Of a stretch of 21,948 nucleotides of DNA, positions 1 to 7,496 are shown piece after piece. This stretch comes from CAYOVG01 sp964407285. Its GTDB lineage: Bacteria > Desulfobacterota > Syntrophobacteria > Syntrophobacterales > Syntrophobacteraceae. A model generated the notes under the pieces. The model saw only the letters and a program-made list of their open reading frames with translations, was not told where the DNA came from and did not search any database. Where the stretch lies: positions 1 through 21,948 of the forward strand of contig CAYOVG010000075.1 in NCBI GenBank assembly GCA_964407285.1, in the 5' to 3' direction. The translations under genes were made by a program, and so were the position numbers. Every line of letters begins with the position of its first letter. Position 1 is the stretch's first letter.

Positions 1-1
1 T

Positions 2-193
2 TTTCATTCTCTCCTATCCCAATTTGGTGTCCAGAAAAACTGTAGACCAAAGGACGCTCCAGAGTTTTACCGGGATGTTGTTTCTACCTGCGCCCGGGCC
101 TGCCGTGAACCTGCGGCCAACATTCGCGAGATGAAAGACCTTGTGAAGCACTACGAAGAGCACTGGGCAGGTTGTGTCTGGCAACCGGAGTAA
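2..193 (+). CDS. 3' end of an unidentified gene (partial)
   Basis: An open frame runs without a stop from the left edge to a TAA at 191-193 and gives the last 63 residues of a protein whose start lies outside the window. The tail contains four cysteines and a charged, probably helical stretch (residues around EMKDLVKHYEEHW), ending in WQPE. The even amino-acid composition and absence of stops suggest real coding sequence, but the fragment is short. I do not recognise the family, and no cofactor motif such as CxxC or CxxCH is present. It could also be the end of a decayed gene, since the following 700 bases look degenerate. Confidence 0.4.
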   Translation, partial: FHSLLSQFGVQKNCRPKDAPEFYRDVVSTCARACREPAANIREMKDLVKHYEEHWAGCVWQPE

Positions 194-618
194 ACCTGTC
201 TGGTTGAGTCAAAGCGCGGAGATTGAGATCAGTGCAAACGGCAGAAACGTCATTCGGTCAAAACAAATTGGGCAGCAAGCATATCAAGAGCTTCGCCAGT
301 GGCATCGCCCATATGATTGCTTGTAACCCCAGCATTATGCCTGGCCGGCGTATCAACATCAGATGCAGACGGTGACAATTGACCACCTGGCGCTGTGGCC
401 TCTGGCATTCCGTCTGCCTGCTTTGGGATGGAGGACTATGCAGAAGACGCCTAGCCGGTTCGATTCGCATGTACATCGCGGCCTCGAACGCTCGTTTAGG
501 GAAATGGAACCAGCCAACCAGGAAATCCACGTGATTTTTCTTTCCCGACTCGTTATTTTGGGATGTACAGGTAGATTAAAATAAAGGCGAATCTTCTTTC
601 AGGGTCAACGCAGACAGG
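194..618. other. Gene-poor stretch, no supported gene
   Basis: About 425 bases with no open frame that looks like a real protein with a ribosome binding site. A minus-strand frame from 408 to 250 (52 codons) has a protein-like composition but no good Shine-Dalgarno sequence and a stop a few codons upstream of its ATG, so it may be a gene remnant. Together with the Fic remnant that follows, this looks like a decaying accessory region. Confidence 0.5.
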
Positions 619-872
619 ATGAAGCGGGAAACTCAAGGAAGATCGCTACTCTTACGACGGTGGGTGAGAAGGCCCTGACCTTCGTGCCCGCACCTCTGCC
701 GCCGCGTTCCCCTATCGGCTGGATGCCGGATTTGCGCACGCAGTTCGACCGGGCGCTGCCGGCCCTCAGGCGGATAGACAGCGTTTCGAGCCTGCTGCCG
801 CACACCGCGCGGTTCCGCTACGCGGGCTATATCGAAATTAGGACTCGCGGCACGGAACCGCCGGGCCGATAA
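619..872 (+). pseudogene. Fic-family protein remnant (N-terminal Fic_N region, frameshifted)
   Basis: From an ATG at 619 the first frame reads MKRETQGR and then loses sense. Moving to the frame of position 660 continues as ATLTTVGEKALTFVPAPLPP, followed by WMPDLRTQFDRALPALRRID and SVSSLLPHTARF, up to a TAA at 870-872. The order 'MKR.TQGR..TTVGGEK..AFVPAPLPP...L..ALGRLD...LLP' is typical of the N-terminal region of bacterial Fic (AMP-transferase/filamentation) proteins. One missing base near 642-645 explains the frame change. The usual SxxIEGTQ inhibitory motif and the catalytic HPFxxGNGR motif are absent, so the piece stops before the active domain and cannot be functional. Assignment is from motif memory, not a search. 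Confidence 0.6.
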
Positions 873-874
873 CC

Positions 875-909
875 AATCCGATTCCGGTTTCAGGAATCGA
901 ATCCGATTC
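875..909. promoter_or_regulatory. Repeat/inverted-repeat cluster upstream of cytochrome gene
   Basis: AATCCGATTC occurs at 875-884 and again at 900-909, 25 bases apart. An inverted repeat CGATTCC (879-885) / GGAATCG (893-899) links the two. It lies directly before the ribosome binding site of the di-haem cytochrome gene, so it could be an operator or a leader hairpin. No regulator for it is identifiable. Confidence 0.3.
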
Positions 910-924
910 ACTGGGAGGTTTGGT

Positions 925-1572
925 ATGCGTTTGCATTGCGAAATCCGCACCATGGGCTTACGAAAGATGCTGATATCCTGTATGGTGATCGTTTGTATCG
1001 TCCTATTTGGATTCTCTTATGCGTCACAGGCGAAGGACCACAAGGGGAACAAAGGGTATCACGGACAGAGTGAACGTGACCGAGATGAATACAGTGAGGA
1101 TTCAGAGAACAGGAAACGGAATCGATTCGGCAAGGAGGATCGTTACAAGAACACACCTATGAACCCGGTTACCCATGTAACCTACAAAGAAGAATGCGGG
1201 TCCTGTCACTTTGCATACCAACCCGAGCTGCTTCCATCTGAGTCCTGGAGCAGGATCGTCAATGATCTTGAGAATCACTTTGGAAATACCGTCCAAATAG
1301 ATGATCGTTCGAGAGCCAGTATTATGGAGTATCTGACATCCAACGCTGCGGAGAAAAGTTCGGCAAAACGATCCGTCAAGATCATGAAAAGTCTCGGGAA
1401 TCAAACTCCTGTGAGGATTACTGAGATTCCCTATATCCGGGAGAAGCATCGCAAGATTCAGTCGGATGTTCTGAAACGCTTGTCCATAGGATCCCTGTCC
1501 AACTGTTCGGCCTGTCATACGACGGCTGAGAGCGGTAACTATGACGATGACTACGTGGTAATTCCGGAATGA
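925..1572 (+). CDS. Secreted di-haem cytochrome c (DHC family)
   Basis: A 215-residue protein with a hydrophobic N-terminal segment (about residues 12-33, ending near SYASQA) that should send it across the inner membrane. Two covalent haem sites are visible: CGSCH at 91-95 and CSACH at 194-198. The context of the first, 'YKEECGSCHFAYQPELLP' followed by a conserved Trp-containing helix and a His near 118, is characteristic of the dihaem cytochrome c family (Pfam DHC). Residues 38-75 are a highly charged linker rich in Lys, Arg, Asp and Glu. The start is set by GGGAGG at 913-918, six bases upstream; an internal ATG at 952 lacks a comparable site. The family is an electron carrier, often paired with a membrane b-type cytochrome, but no such partner is adjacent. 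The gene stands alone and converges with the next. Confidence 0.88.
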   Translation: MRLHCEIRTMGLRKMLISCMVIVCIVLFGFSYASQAKDHKGNKGYHGQSERDRDEYSEDSENRKRNRFGKEDRYKNTPMNPVTHVTYKEECGSCHFAYQPELLPSESWSRIVNDLENHFGNTVQIDDRSRASIMEYLTSNAAEKSSAKRSVKIMKSLGNQTPVRITEIPYIREKHRKIQSDVLKRLSIGSLSNCSACHTTAESGNYDDDYVVIPE

Positions 1573-1580
1573 AACGGATT

Positions 1581-1678
1581 CAGGCTGCCGAAAAGGGCGA
1601 TGGCAGGCATGGTGCGCATGGGGCGGGCGGTTGGGAAGCGCATGGGGTTTGCCGGAAGTGAGCGTCTTCGACAGCCTG
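1581..1678. repeat. Short inverted-repeat element between convergent genes
   Basis: CAGGCTGCCGAA at 1581-1592 is matched by TTCGACAGCCTG at 1667-1678 as an 11-of-12 inverted repeat, enclosing about 74 bases. GCGCATGGGG is directly repeated inside (1614-1623 and 1638-1647). It fills the gap between the stop of the cytochrome gene and the stop of the convergent 98-aa gene, so it may act as a bidirectional terminator. The ends resemble the CAGGCTGTTGAA ends of the larger repeat family in the right half of the window, so it may be a distant relative. Confidence 0.4.
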
Positions 1679-1687
1679 TCCAGAGTA

Positions 1688-1984
1688 TCAGGATGTCAAC
1701 GTCTTGAGGATCTCCTCATTTTGACTTACCGAGGCAATGGGATGAAACTCGAATTTGACGAAAGGAACGTACTTCTGTAACGCCATGGCGACTTCGAGTT
1801 CCGTCCCTTCGCCGATGGCAAATCCCCTGGATTCGCCGAAGAACGATCCCCAGTCCTTGATGACGCCTTTTTCCATGTCCTGCTTCACCAGACCCAGCAA
1901 GGCGGACCATCCGGCCCCCCGCTCTTGAGGACTGGCGGGTACTCGGCTCATATCCATTTCCCAAAGTAATAAGGTTCTTCCCAT
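1688..1984 (-). CDS. Conserved hypothetical 98-aa protein (possible ferredoxin-fold small protein)
   Basis: The protein begins MGRTLLLWEMDMSRVP and ends near FHPIASVSQNEEILKTL. It has no signal peptide, membrane segment or metal motif and is presumably cytoplasmic. The start at 1984 is fixed by a perfect AAGGAGG five bases upstream (1990-1996 on the complement); a longer in-frame start at 2050 has no such site. The pattern 'LLWE.D.SRVP..P.ERG..W..LL..VKQDMEKG..KDWG.F.GE..G' followed by 'EGTE.E....LQKYVPFV.FE.HPIASV' is one I associate with small deltaproteobacterial hypothetical proteins. The alternation of strands and helices suggests a dimeric alpha/beta-barrel fold, but this is inference. 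Function unknown. Confidence 0.75.
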   Translation of the reverse strand: MGRTLLLWEMDMSRVPASPQERGAGWSALLGLVKQDMEKGVIKDWGSFFGESRGFAIGEGTELEVAMALQKYVPFVKFEFHPIASVSQNEEILKTLTS

Positions 1985-2525
1985 AGAATCCTCCTTCTCG
2001 ATCCGTTCCAAAGGACAGCGGCCGGTGGAACGAATGGAAACAGATGTCATTGGCAGGCGGTTCCAAGATGTTCCAAGCGGACGTGCATCACCTCCTTATT
2101 TTGAATATACGTGAGGTTGGTGGATTTGTGCCGGAGGGAACGCTAAACGGCGGAGGAAACAATCGGAACGAGCGTCACGGTCCATCGGCAACGGGGGTGG
2201 GAGGATTCAGGGTGTGCCCATGAAGCCTGGTATGAGGGCGGATGGTAACGGGGAAAGTGAAAGCGGACACCGAATTCCGTCGGAGCATTTTCATGAGGAT
2301 CTGTTGCCGGAGTATGCGGGGAAGAGGATTTCACCGTTCTTTGATAAGACTACACCCACCCCCCTCGCATCGTCAAATTACTTCCGGCCCGAGTCGGCGT
2401 CCCTCCATGTCCGTATTCGGCCTGCGTAGCAGTGATGAAAAACCGCCTTTCGAGCAGGCGCAGCCTTTTTGTCCTGATGTGACAATACCGTGGGGTATCT
2501 CTCAGAAAACAAATGGAGGTGACCC
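1985..2525. other. Intergenic region between divergent genes
   Basis: About 540 bases separate the 98-aa gene (-) from the ARPP-1-like gene (+). No convincing gene is present: the overlapping plus-strand frames at 2214-2535 lack ribosome sites and protein-like composition. Visible signals are a possible -10 (TATATT on the minus strand near 2107-2112), an AAGGAGG on the minus strand near 2092-2098 with only a 13-codon frame after it, the terminator-like hairpin at 2444-2470, and a small palindrome ATACC-gtgg-GGTAT at 2485-2498 just before the ARPP-1 gene. Confidence 0.5.
2444..2470 (+). terminator. Weak terminator-like hairpin
   Basis: CGCCT (2444-2448) and AGGCG (2456-2460) can form a five-base-pair stem with a seven-base loop, followed by CAGCC and a run of five T. 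No gene on the plus strand clearly ends here, so it may be attenuation ahead of the gene at 2526 or chance. Confidence 0.25.
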
Positions 2526-3515
2526 ATGGAAGTGATTCGTGAGTACCTGGCTCGTGTAAAAGTGGGCAAGAAACAAGCACATCTCAACCTGACCCTGTTT
2601 CCGCTTTGGTCGCTTCAGGAAGGAGAACCGAACTACCTGACTCTGGACGAAGCGATGGAACAAGACCAGATCGAAATCACGGAGGTCAGTGCGTCCGGGA
2701 GTGTTCCCGATCTGTTGTTGGTGAACCGGGGAACGCAGAAAGTACTCGTTCTTGAAGGGGAAACCTTGGTGGGAGCGAAACAGGACCGGATCGTCAATTC
2801 CACGTTTCTCGCCGACGGCCCTTGCGAACTCGTGATTCCGGTCAGTTGTGTCGAACGGGGGCGCTGGAGTTACCGGTCCCGGAAATTCCATTCCGGCCGG
2901 GAGATCATGCCCGCCCGTATGAAGCGGGACCACCAGGAGGCCGTCCGGGCGAGCCTGAGTCGAGAGGAAGGATTCCGGTCCAGTCAGGACTCTCTATGGG
3001 AAGACATTTCCTCCAGGAGTCGACGCCACCATACACACTCTTCCACCGAGGCCATGTCGGACATCTATCGCACGGAATCGAGCCGACTCTCTGAATTTGT
3101 GAGTGCGTTTCGTCCGGTCCACGGACAAACCGGGGCTTTGTTCGGCATAAACGGCGCGATTGTGGGCGCCGAACTCTTCGGGTATGAGGATACGTTCTCC
3201 CGGTTCTTTCAGCGGTTGGTTCGCAGTTACGCCCTGGACGCCCTGGACTGGATGGAAGGCGAGCCTCTTCGAAGCGTGGCCGCGGGCAAGGCTCGCGCTT
3301 TTCTGGAATCGGCGGGCAAAGCTCGGGCGGAGACTCGAAGTTCGCTGGGCTTGGGTCAGGACCTGCGGCTGGAATCCGTGTCCGTGTCCGGCACGGCATT
3401 GAACGTGGACGGGCTTCTGCTGCATCTTTCGATGTTCAAAAAAGAGCGGGGAAACAATCCCAAACAGGGAGAGTACCAGAGGTTTTCGGCCCGGCGATCG
3501 CGTCGCGGCCATTGA
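2526..3515 (+). CDS. ARPP-1-like domain protein
   Basis: A 329-residue protein without signal peptide or membrane segment. Residues about 10-300 match my recollection of the ARPP-1 domain family (ARG and rhodanese-phosphatase-superfamily-associated protein): an N-terminal 'NLTLFPL' strand, then 'LTLDEAMEQDQIEITEV', the signature 'VLVLEGETLVGAKQDRIVNST', then 'PVSCVERGRW' and a late 'AVGAELFG'-type segment (here IVGAELFGYEDTF). Molecular function of the family is unknown; comparative genomics has linked it to ADP-ribose or phosphate metabolism. The C-terminus ends in a basic tail (RFSARRSRRGH). The start is supported by GGAGGT at 2515-2520, five bases upstream. It stands alone, so its neighbours give no functional hint. 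Confidence 0.72.
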   Translation: MEVIREYLARVKVGKKQAHLNLTLFPLWSLQEGEPNYLTLDEAMEQDQIEITEVSASGSVPDLLLVNRGTQKVLVLEGETLVGAKQDRIVNSTFLADGPCELVIPVSCVERGRWSYRSRKFHSGREIMPARMKRDHQEAVRASLSREEGFRSSQDSLWEDISSRSRRHHTHSSTEAMSDIYRTESSRLSEFVSAFRPVHGQTGALFGINGAIVGAELFGYEDTFSRFFQRLVRSYALDALDWMEGEPLRSVAAGKARAFLESAGKARAETRSSLGLGQDLRLESVSVSGTALNVDGLLLHLSMFKKERGNNPKQGEYQRFSARRSRRGH

Positions 3516-3541
3516 CGGCAACGAGAACCAACCGGGGCGTT

Positions 3542-3577
3542 CCGGCGGAAACTTCCGAACCGGAATGTGTCCGCCGG
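3542..3577. terminator. Two-storey hairpin downstream of the ARPP-1 gene
   Basis: CCGGCGGA (3542-3549) pairs perfectly with TCCGCCGG (3570-3577), and inside it TTCCG (3553-3557) pairs with CGGAA (3561-3565). It lies 27 bases past the stop codon. There is no long T tract, so it may be an intrinsic terminator of the T-poor type or an mRNA 3'-end stabiliser. Confidence 0.5.
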
Positions 3578-3582
3578 TCCCG

Positions 3583-3629
3583 TCACGGCAGGCGACGCGG
3601 GCGGTTTTCCGACCGCGTCGTCACCGTGA
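3583..3629. terminator. Second hairpin in the convergent gap
   Basis: CGACGCGG (3593-3600) pairs perfectly with CCGCGTCG (3613-3620), with GG/CC near the loop, and an outer stem TCACGG (3583-3588) / CCGTGA (3624-3629) encloses it. It sits between convergent genes ending at 3515 (+) and 3710 (-), fitting a bidirectional transcription stop. The inner loop holds TTTT. Confidence 0.5.
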
Positions 3630-3709
3630 AATGTATCGGATCTCATTCGGTGTGAGGAAACCCCGAGGGATCGATGCCGTGTTCCCCCGTCGGGTTTCGG
3701 GCGTCCCGA

Positions 3710-4846
3710 TTATTGAGCCCCGTTTAGTACTCGGAACTCGACTCTGCGGTTCTGTGCGCGGCCTTCCGCCGTGTCGTTGGATGCCACGGGTTTTCTGAAT
3801 CCGTAGCCCGCCACGGAAAGCTGCTTTGCTTCAACGCCCTTTTGGGTGAAGTATTTCAGCACGGCCTCGGCGCGTCTTTTGGAAAGTCTATCGTTGTAGG
3901 CCTTGGTCCCGACAGTGTCCGTATGGCCCTGAATTTCCATTCTCAACCCGGGGTTGTTCTTCAACACATCCGCAATTTCGTCCAGGAAGGGATACGCCAT
4001 GGGCTTGATGTCCGTCTTGTTCGTATCGAACAGGACGGCGCCCAGTTCCCAGCACCCCTTTTCATCCACCTTCGCGCCCCTGGGCGTGTCCGGGCATTGG
4101 TCCATATCGTCCGGAACACCGTCGGCGTCCTTGTCCGAGGCCAAAAAGATCCGTTCCACAAAATCGGCCATGGCCTCCGGAGCGGCGATGTCGTCTGCGG
4201 AGACCGCAAACCCGCATTCTCCCACCCGGGCTATTTCTTCCAGAAGCCCTCGGCCCGCCGGGTCATCTCCCACCAATATCGTGTACATGCAGACTCGGTC
4301 GCCAAAGGCTTCCTTCATAGTCCGTGCGGCATACACCGGCGAGTCGTCCATTTCATGTCCGTCGCTCACGATAATGACCGCCAGCCTTCCCTGCGCCGAA
4401 TCCAGACGCTGTTGCGTCACGCCCATGGCCTCGGCCAGGGGACTGTGACCGCCCGCCCAGTCCACTTTTTTCAGGGCGTCGGCGAAGTCGCTCTTCGAGT
4501 ACGCTTCCAGACCGTAAACGGGCGCCACTCGGGTGCCGAAGGGGCTGATCACGCCTCCGAACGCCACGAGCGCCCCCTCCAACGTGAGTTCTGGGATGGT
4601 ATGGTTCAATCGGCTCACAATTTCCTTGGCCCGTTTGAACTTTTCTACGTCGTTGTAGGCGACATTCATGGATTGAGATGCGTCCAAAACGACGGCGAAA
4701 TGGTCGACCTTCTCTACATAGAATCCGCTATGAACCTTGGGAGTGAGATCCACCGGTTCGAAGGGGGCCTTTTGACCCAGTCCGGCGCAACCCGCAAATA
4801 CAACACCAAGCACGAGTACTAAGAGCGTCAAACGAGACTTTCCCAT
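3710..4846 (-). CDS. Lipoprotein with von Willebrand A domain and OmpA C-terminal peptidoglycan-binding domain
   Basis: 378 residues. The N-terminus is a lipoprotein signal ending VVFAGC, with the lipidated cysteine at position 20. Residues about 48-235 form a von Willebrand factor A domain with an intact MIDAS start, DASQSM at 55-60, and a later SDGHEMDD at 161-168. A short calcium-binding thrombospondin-3-type repeat follows (238-265, DKDADGVPDDMDQCPDT). Residues 266-375 are an OmpA-type domain with QGHTDTVG (306-313) and NRRVEF (366-371), which bind peptidoglycan. The protein should be anchored in the outer membrane and reach the cell wall. AGGAG six bases upstream supports the start. The substrate of the vWA domain is unknown; proteins of this design often serve as surface or envelope scaffolds. 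Monocistronic. Confidence 0.9.
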   Translation of the reverse strand: MGKSRLTLLVLVLGVVFAGCAGLGQKAPFEPVDLTPKVHSGFYVEKVDHFAVVLDASQSMNVAYNDVEKFKRAKEIVSRLNHTIPELTLEGALVAFGGVISPFGTRVAPVYGLEAYSKSDFADALKKVDWAGGHSPLAEAMGVTQQRLDSAQGRLAVIIVSDGHEMDDSPVYAARTMKEAFGDRVCMYTILVGDDPAGRGLLEEIARVGECGFAVSADDIAAPEAMADFVERIFLASDKDADGVPDDMDQCPDTPRGAKVDEKGCWELGAVLFDTNKTDIKPMAYPFLDEIADVLKNNPGLRMEIQGHTDTVGTKAYNDRLSKRRAEAVLKYFTQKGVEAKQLSVAGYGFRKPVASNDTAEGRAQNRRVEFRVLNGAQ

Positions 4847-4924
4847 AACTGGCTCCTGTGGTCGTTTAGAGAAAACGTATCGTTGTCAAGTCCAACAAAA
4901 CGAATACAACATTCCCTATATCGG

Positions 4925-5335
4925 TTACTTAAAGAACTGTTTCCCGATGGATGATTTAATTACGTCCGTCAGTGCTTTGGTCGTCTCATTCTCGGTTCCT
5001 TTTGTATTCAGGTATTCCTGCGCCAACGCGCCCAGACTGAAGGATGCTTTCTTCTCCAAGCCGGATGCATCGGAACTCCCAGATATATCACTTAGCTTGT
5101 CCTTCCAATCGGCGAATTCGCAACATGAGTCGAAGCCCACTTCATGAAATTTCGGGTCGTCCTTGAATCCCATGAGCTGGTCGTACAATTGCTTCAGTTG
5201 TTCGGAATATTTCCCGATTTGCGTGACACCGCCCAGTTGCTTGCCAATGTCTATGGCGGAAGCACTATACGATAGTGTGAATAAGAAAGAAACGGACAAT
5301 ACCAGAATCGAGAAAACTTTGGTTGACCTGTTCAA
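4925..5335 (-). CDS. Small exported protein of unknown function
   Basis: 136 residues starting at TTG (5335), chosen because a perfect AAAAGGAGG (5341-5349) lies five bases upstream and because the resulting N-terminus is a clean signal peptide: MNRSTK, a hydrophobic core ILVLSVSFLFTLSYS, then ASA before IDIGK (cleavage after about residue 27). The mature 109-residue part is mostly helical by composition, contains a vicinal cysteine pair (DSCCEF) and ends in a phenylalanine-rich tail SSIGKQFFK. It has no haem or iron-sulfur motif. I do not recognise the family; it is probably periplasmic. It has its own promoter candidate at 5449-5478 and is separated from the upstream regulator gene by 350 bases. 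Confidence 0.75.
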   Translation of the reverse strand: MNRSTKVFSILVLSVSFLFTLSYSASAIDIGKQLGGVTQIGKYSEQLKQLYDQLMGFKDDPKFHEVGFDSCCEFADWKDKLSDISGSSDASGLEKKASFSLGALAQEYLNTKGTENETTKALTDVIKSSIGKQFFK

Positions 5336-5686
5336 ACGAACCTCCTTTTGCCGTATGCGATTCGATCGGGCTCTTGAATCCTATGCCCCAAGGGGTGGGG
5401 CGAAAGCCGGTATTTTTCACCGGAGTGTCATCCCTTCATCAAAAAATTAGTATACCAAATTACTCGACTTCATGTCACCTCAAAAAACGGTGGCGAGAGG
5501 TCGCCCCTCGCAATGGTTGTCCGGAGCACTGTGGACCCACCAAGATGGGCTCTGCCGGGTTCGGGCCGCCGATTCCCGTCCGGGGGGCCTATCGTGCGGG
5601 GGATCGATGATAGGGAGTCCGCCGCGAAGAAGAAGGTCCAGACCCGGTGGATGCCGGCGGGCGCCGGGTCGAGCTTGGGGTTACTC
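5336..5686. other. Intergenic region between exported-protein gene and regulator gene
   Basis: 350 bases. It carries the minus-strand promoter of the exported protein (5449-5478), a small CCGGT/ACCGG hairpin in the leader (near 5407-5423), and a GC-rich hairpin GCGAG...CTCGC (about 5492-5510). The last two could be a terminator for the regulator or leader structure. No gene is supported. Confidence 0.4.
5449..5478 (-). promoter_or_regulatory. Sigma-70-type promoter candidate for the exported protein
   Basis: On the minus strand GTGACA (-35, 5473-5478, five of six bases of TTGACA) and TATACT (-10, 5449-5454, five of six of TATAAT) are separated by 18 bases. Transcription would start near 5442, giving a leader of about 105 bases before the TTG start. 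Confidence 0.5.
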
Positions 5687-7348
5687 TCAATGTTCCGCCC
5701 GTCGTTTCTTTCCATGGGAAATGCCCAGTTTTCTCATTCGGCCCCGCAACGTGCTGGGGTGAATCCCGAGCATGTGAGCCGCTCCGTCCTTCCCTTCAAT
5801 CCTGCCGTTCGAACATTCCAGAGCGTGTTCAATATGGGCCTTGATGACCTCGTCCAGGGCGGGAACATGCTTTTCCCGACGTTGAACAGGGCTATGCTTC
5901 ACCGGCAATGATGTCGAGGAAGGCATGTCGAACCGCAACAAACCATCGCCGCCCGGCATCTGGCTGAGAATCAGCGCCCGCTCGACCAGGTTTTCCAGTT
6001 CCCGCACGTTGCCGGGCCAGTCATGGGCCTGAAGCCCATCCAGGGCGCCCGGCGCCATGCGCGGCGGATTCCGTATCTTCAACTCTCTGGACTTCCGTTC
6101 CATGAAGTGACTTATGAGGGCGGGGATGTCTTCGGTACGGCGTCTCAGGGGCGGGATCACGATGGGAAACACATTGAGCCGGTACCAGAGATCTTCTCGG
6201 AACTGTTGTGTTCGTACCATCTCTTGCAGATTTCGGTGAGTGGCGCTGATGATTCGAACGTCCACGGGGATGGATTCGCTCCCACCCACCCGTTCGATCT
6301 CTCGCTGCTGGAGCACGCGAAGCAATCGGACCTGAACCTCCGGAGGCAGGTCCCCGATCTCGTCGAGAAAAATGGCGCCGGTATGGGCCCGCTCGAAACG
6401 TCCCCGTTTCCGGGCGATGGCGCCGGTGAAGGCGCCCTTTTCATGGCCGAACAGCTCGCTGTCGATCAAGTTTTCCGGGATGGCGCCGCAGTTCACGGTG
6501 ATATAGGGTTTGGTTCTGCGCGGTGAGGAGAAGTGAATCGCGTTGGCAATGACTTCTTTTCCCACGCCGGTTTCTCCCATGAGCAGGATGGGGTTGTCCA
6601 GGGGAGCCACCTGTCTCACCATCTTCATCACATCCCGCAGTCCGAAATTGGCGCCGATGACGGTATCGCCCGTCATCTTCCGCATCTCCTGGTGAAGGTA
6701 ACGGTTGTCATCGGCCAGCATGTCTTTGAGTCTCTGGATCTCCTGGTGCTGAAGGATGTTGGATATGGCCATGGCAAAGGGGTCGTGCAGCAGGGAGAGC
6801 AGGTGGGCATGAAGATCCTTGTACCGATATTTGCCTTCGGCAAACAGACCCAGGACGCCGAGCCGCTTCTTTTCCAACTCCAGGTCCATGAGAAGATGGG
6901 ATGTATCCGCATTCCAGGTCAGCGACATGACTTTCCGCAACGTAGGCTCTTCCGTGTCCATGTCGTTGATCATCGTTATCCCCGGTTCCCTTTCCCACTT
7001 CTCCTTCATCCAGTCCCAGAATTCCGTTGGAAAATGAACGGTCTCATCCGGCTCCTGGAGATCGGGCGGCCAGATGGAGGCAAGTACTTTGCCGACGTTC
7101 CACTCCGGGTCATACACACCGAAGAGCATTCCGGAAGCCGGGATGTACGATTTCAGAAAGCTCATGCACCGCTTCATGGCCACTTCGGCCACGAGACTGC
7201 TTGAAATCCGCAGGGTCGCCTGACGGAAAAACTCATTCTCATCCACGATCAAGACCGCCTTTTCTGCATGGTTCTTCCTCACGAACAGGGAAGTGACTTC
7301 TTCGTACTTACGCTGTCGTATTTGAAAGAAATACCCTGTTTCCGTCAA
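5687..7348 (-). CDS. Sigma-54-dependent transcriptional activator (GAF-like sensor, AAA+, Fis-type HTH)
   Basis: 553 residues from a TTG at 7348. Residues about 38-200 form a GAF-like sensor (DENEFFRQATLRISSSL start). The AAA+ core follows with Walker A GETGVGKE (258-265), the sigma-54-contacting GAFTGA loop (305-310), Walker B IFLDEIGD (326-333) and the arginine-finger region REDLWYRLN (384-392). WPGNVREL (444-451) is the usual motif after the core. The C-terminus (about 495-545) is a Fis-type helix-turn-helix: ALDEVIKAHIEHALE then GIHPSTLRGRMRKLGI. The protein should remodel RNA polymerase-sigma-54. It is divergent from the RND operon, whose upstream region has a -24/-12 candidate, so that operon is the likely target. 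No good ribosome site precedes the TTG, so the exact start is uncertain. The sensor ligand is unknown. Confidence 0.93.
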   Translation of the reverse strand: MTETGYFFQIRQRKYEEVTSLFVRKNHAEKAVLIVDENEFFRQATLRISSSLVAEVAMKRCMSFLKSYIPASGMLFGVYDPEWNVGKVLASIWPPDLQEPDETVHFPTEFWDWMKEKWEREPGITMINDMDTEEPTLRKVMSLTWNADTSHLLMDLELEKKRLGVLGLFAEGKYRYKDLHAHLLSLLHDPFAMAISNILQHQEIQRLKDMLADDNRYLHQEMRKMTGDTVIGANFGLRDVMKMVRQVAPLDNPILLMGETGVGKEVIANAIHFSSPRRTKPYITVNCGAIPENLIDSELFGHEKGAFTGAIARKRGRFERAHTGAIFLDEIGDLPPEVQVRLLRVLQQREIERVGGSESIPVDVRIISATHRNLQEMVRTQQFREDLWYRLNVFPIVIPPLRRRTEDIPALISHFMERKSRELKIRNPPRMAPGALDGLQAHDWPGNVRELENLVERALILSQMPGGDGLLRFDMPSSTSLPVKHSPVQRREKHVPALDEVIKAHIEHALECSNGRIEGKDGAAHMLGIHPSTLRGRMRKLGISHGKKRRAEH

Positions 7349-7427
7349 ATACGAAAGTCAAATCTGTTGGATGCGGCAGGTGCGGATCTATGGCCATGTA
7401 ACATATGGATTGTATTGAGCTATATTC

Positions 7428-7443
7428 TGGCATGGTTCTGGCT
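7428..7443 (+). promoter_or_regulatory. Candidate sigma-54 (-24/-12) promoter of the efflux operon
   Basis: TGGCATG-GTTC-TGGCT matches the sigma-54 consensus TGGCACG-N4-TTGCW at 10 of 12 defined bases. The invariant GG (7429-7430) and GC (7441-7442) are exactly ten bases apart. Transcription would start near 7454, about 43 bases before the first operon gene. A sigma-54 activator gene lies divergently next to it. Imperfect dyads around 7388-7414 (ATGGCCAT, CCAT...ATGG) could be activator sites. Confidence 0.55.
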
Positions 7444-7496
7444 CTGCATCGGGTGCGGAAATCAAGACCCTTCTACTGAACCGTATTGAGGCGATT

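Noticed and set aside
250..408. Minus-strand 52-codon frame with protein-like composition
   Set aside because: No good ribosome site, no family recognised, in-frame stop shortly upstream; at best a gene remnant.
2214..2535. Overlapping plus-strand open frames before the ARPP-1-like gene
   Set aside because: No ribosome sites, unprotein-like composition, and one overlaps the start of a better supported gene.
3842..4822. Long plus-strand open frame (326 codons) opposite the vWA/OmpA gene
   Set aside because: It is the antisense of a gene with clear domains, has no ribosome site and no recognisable motif.
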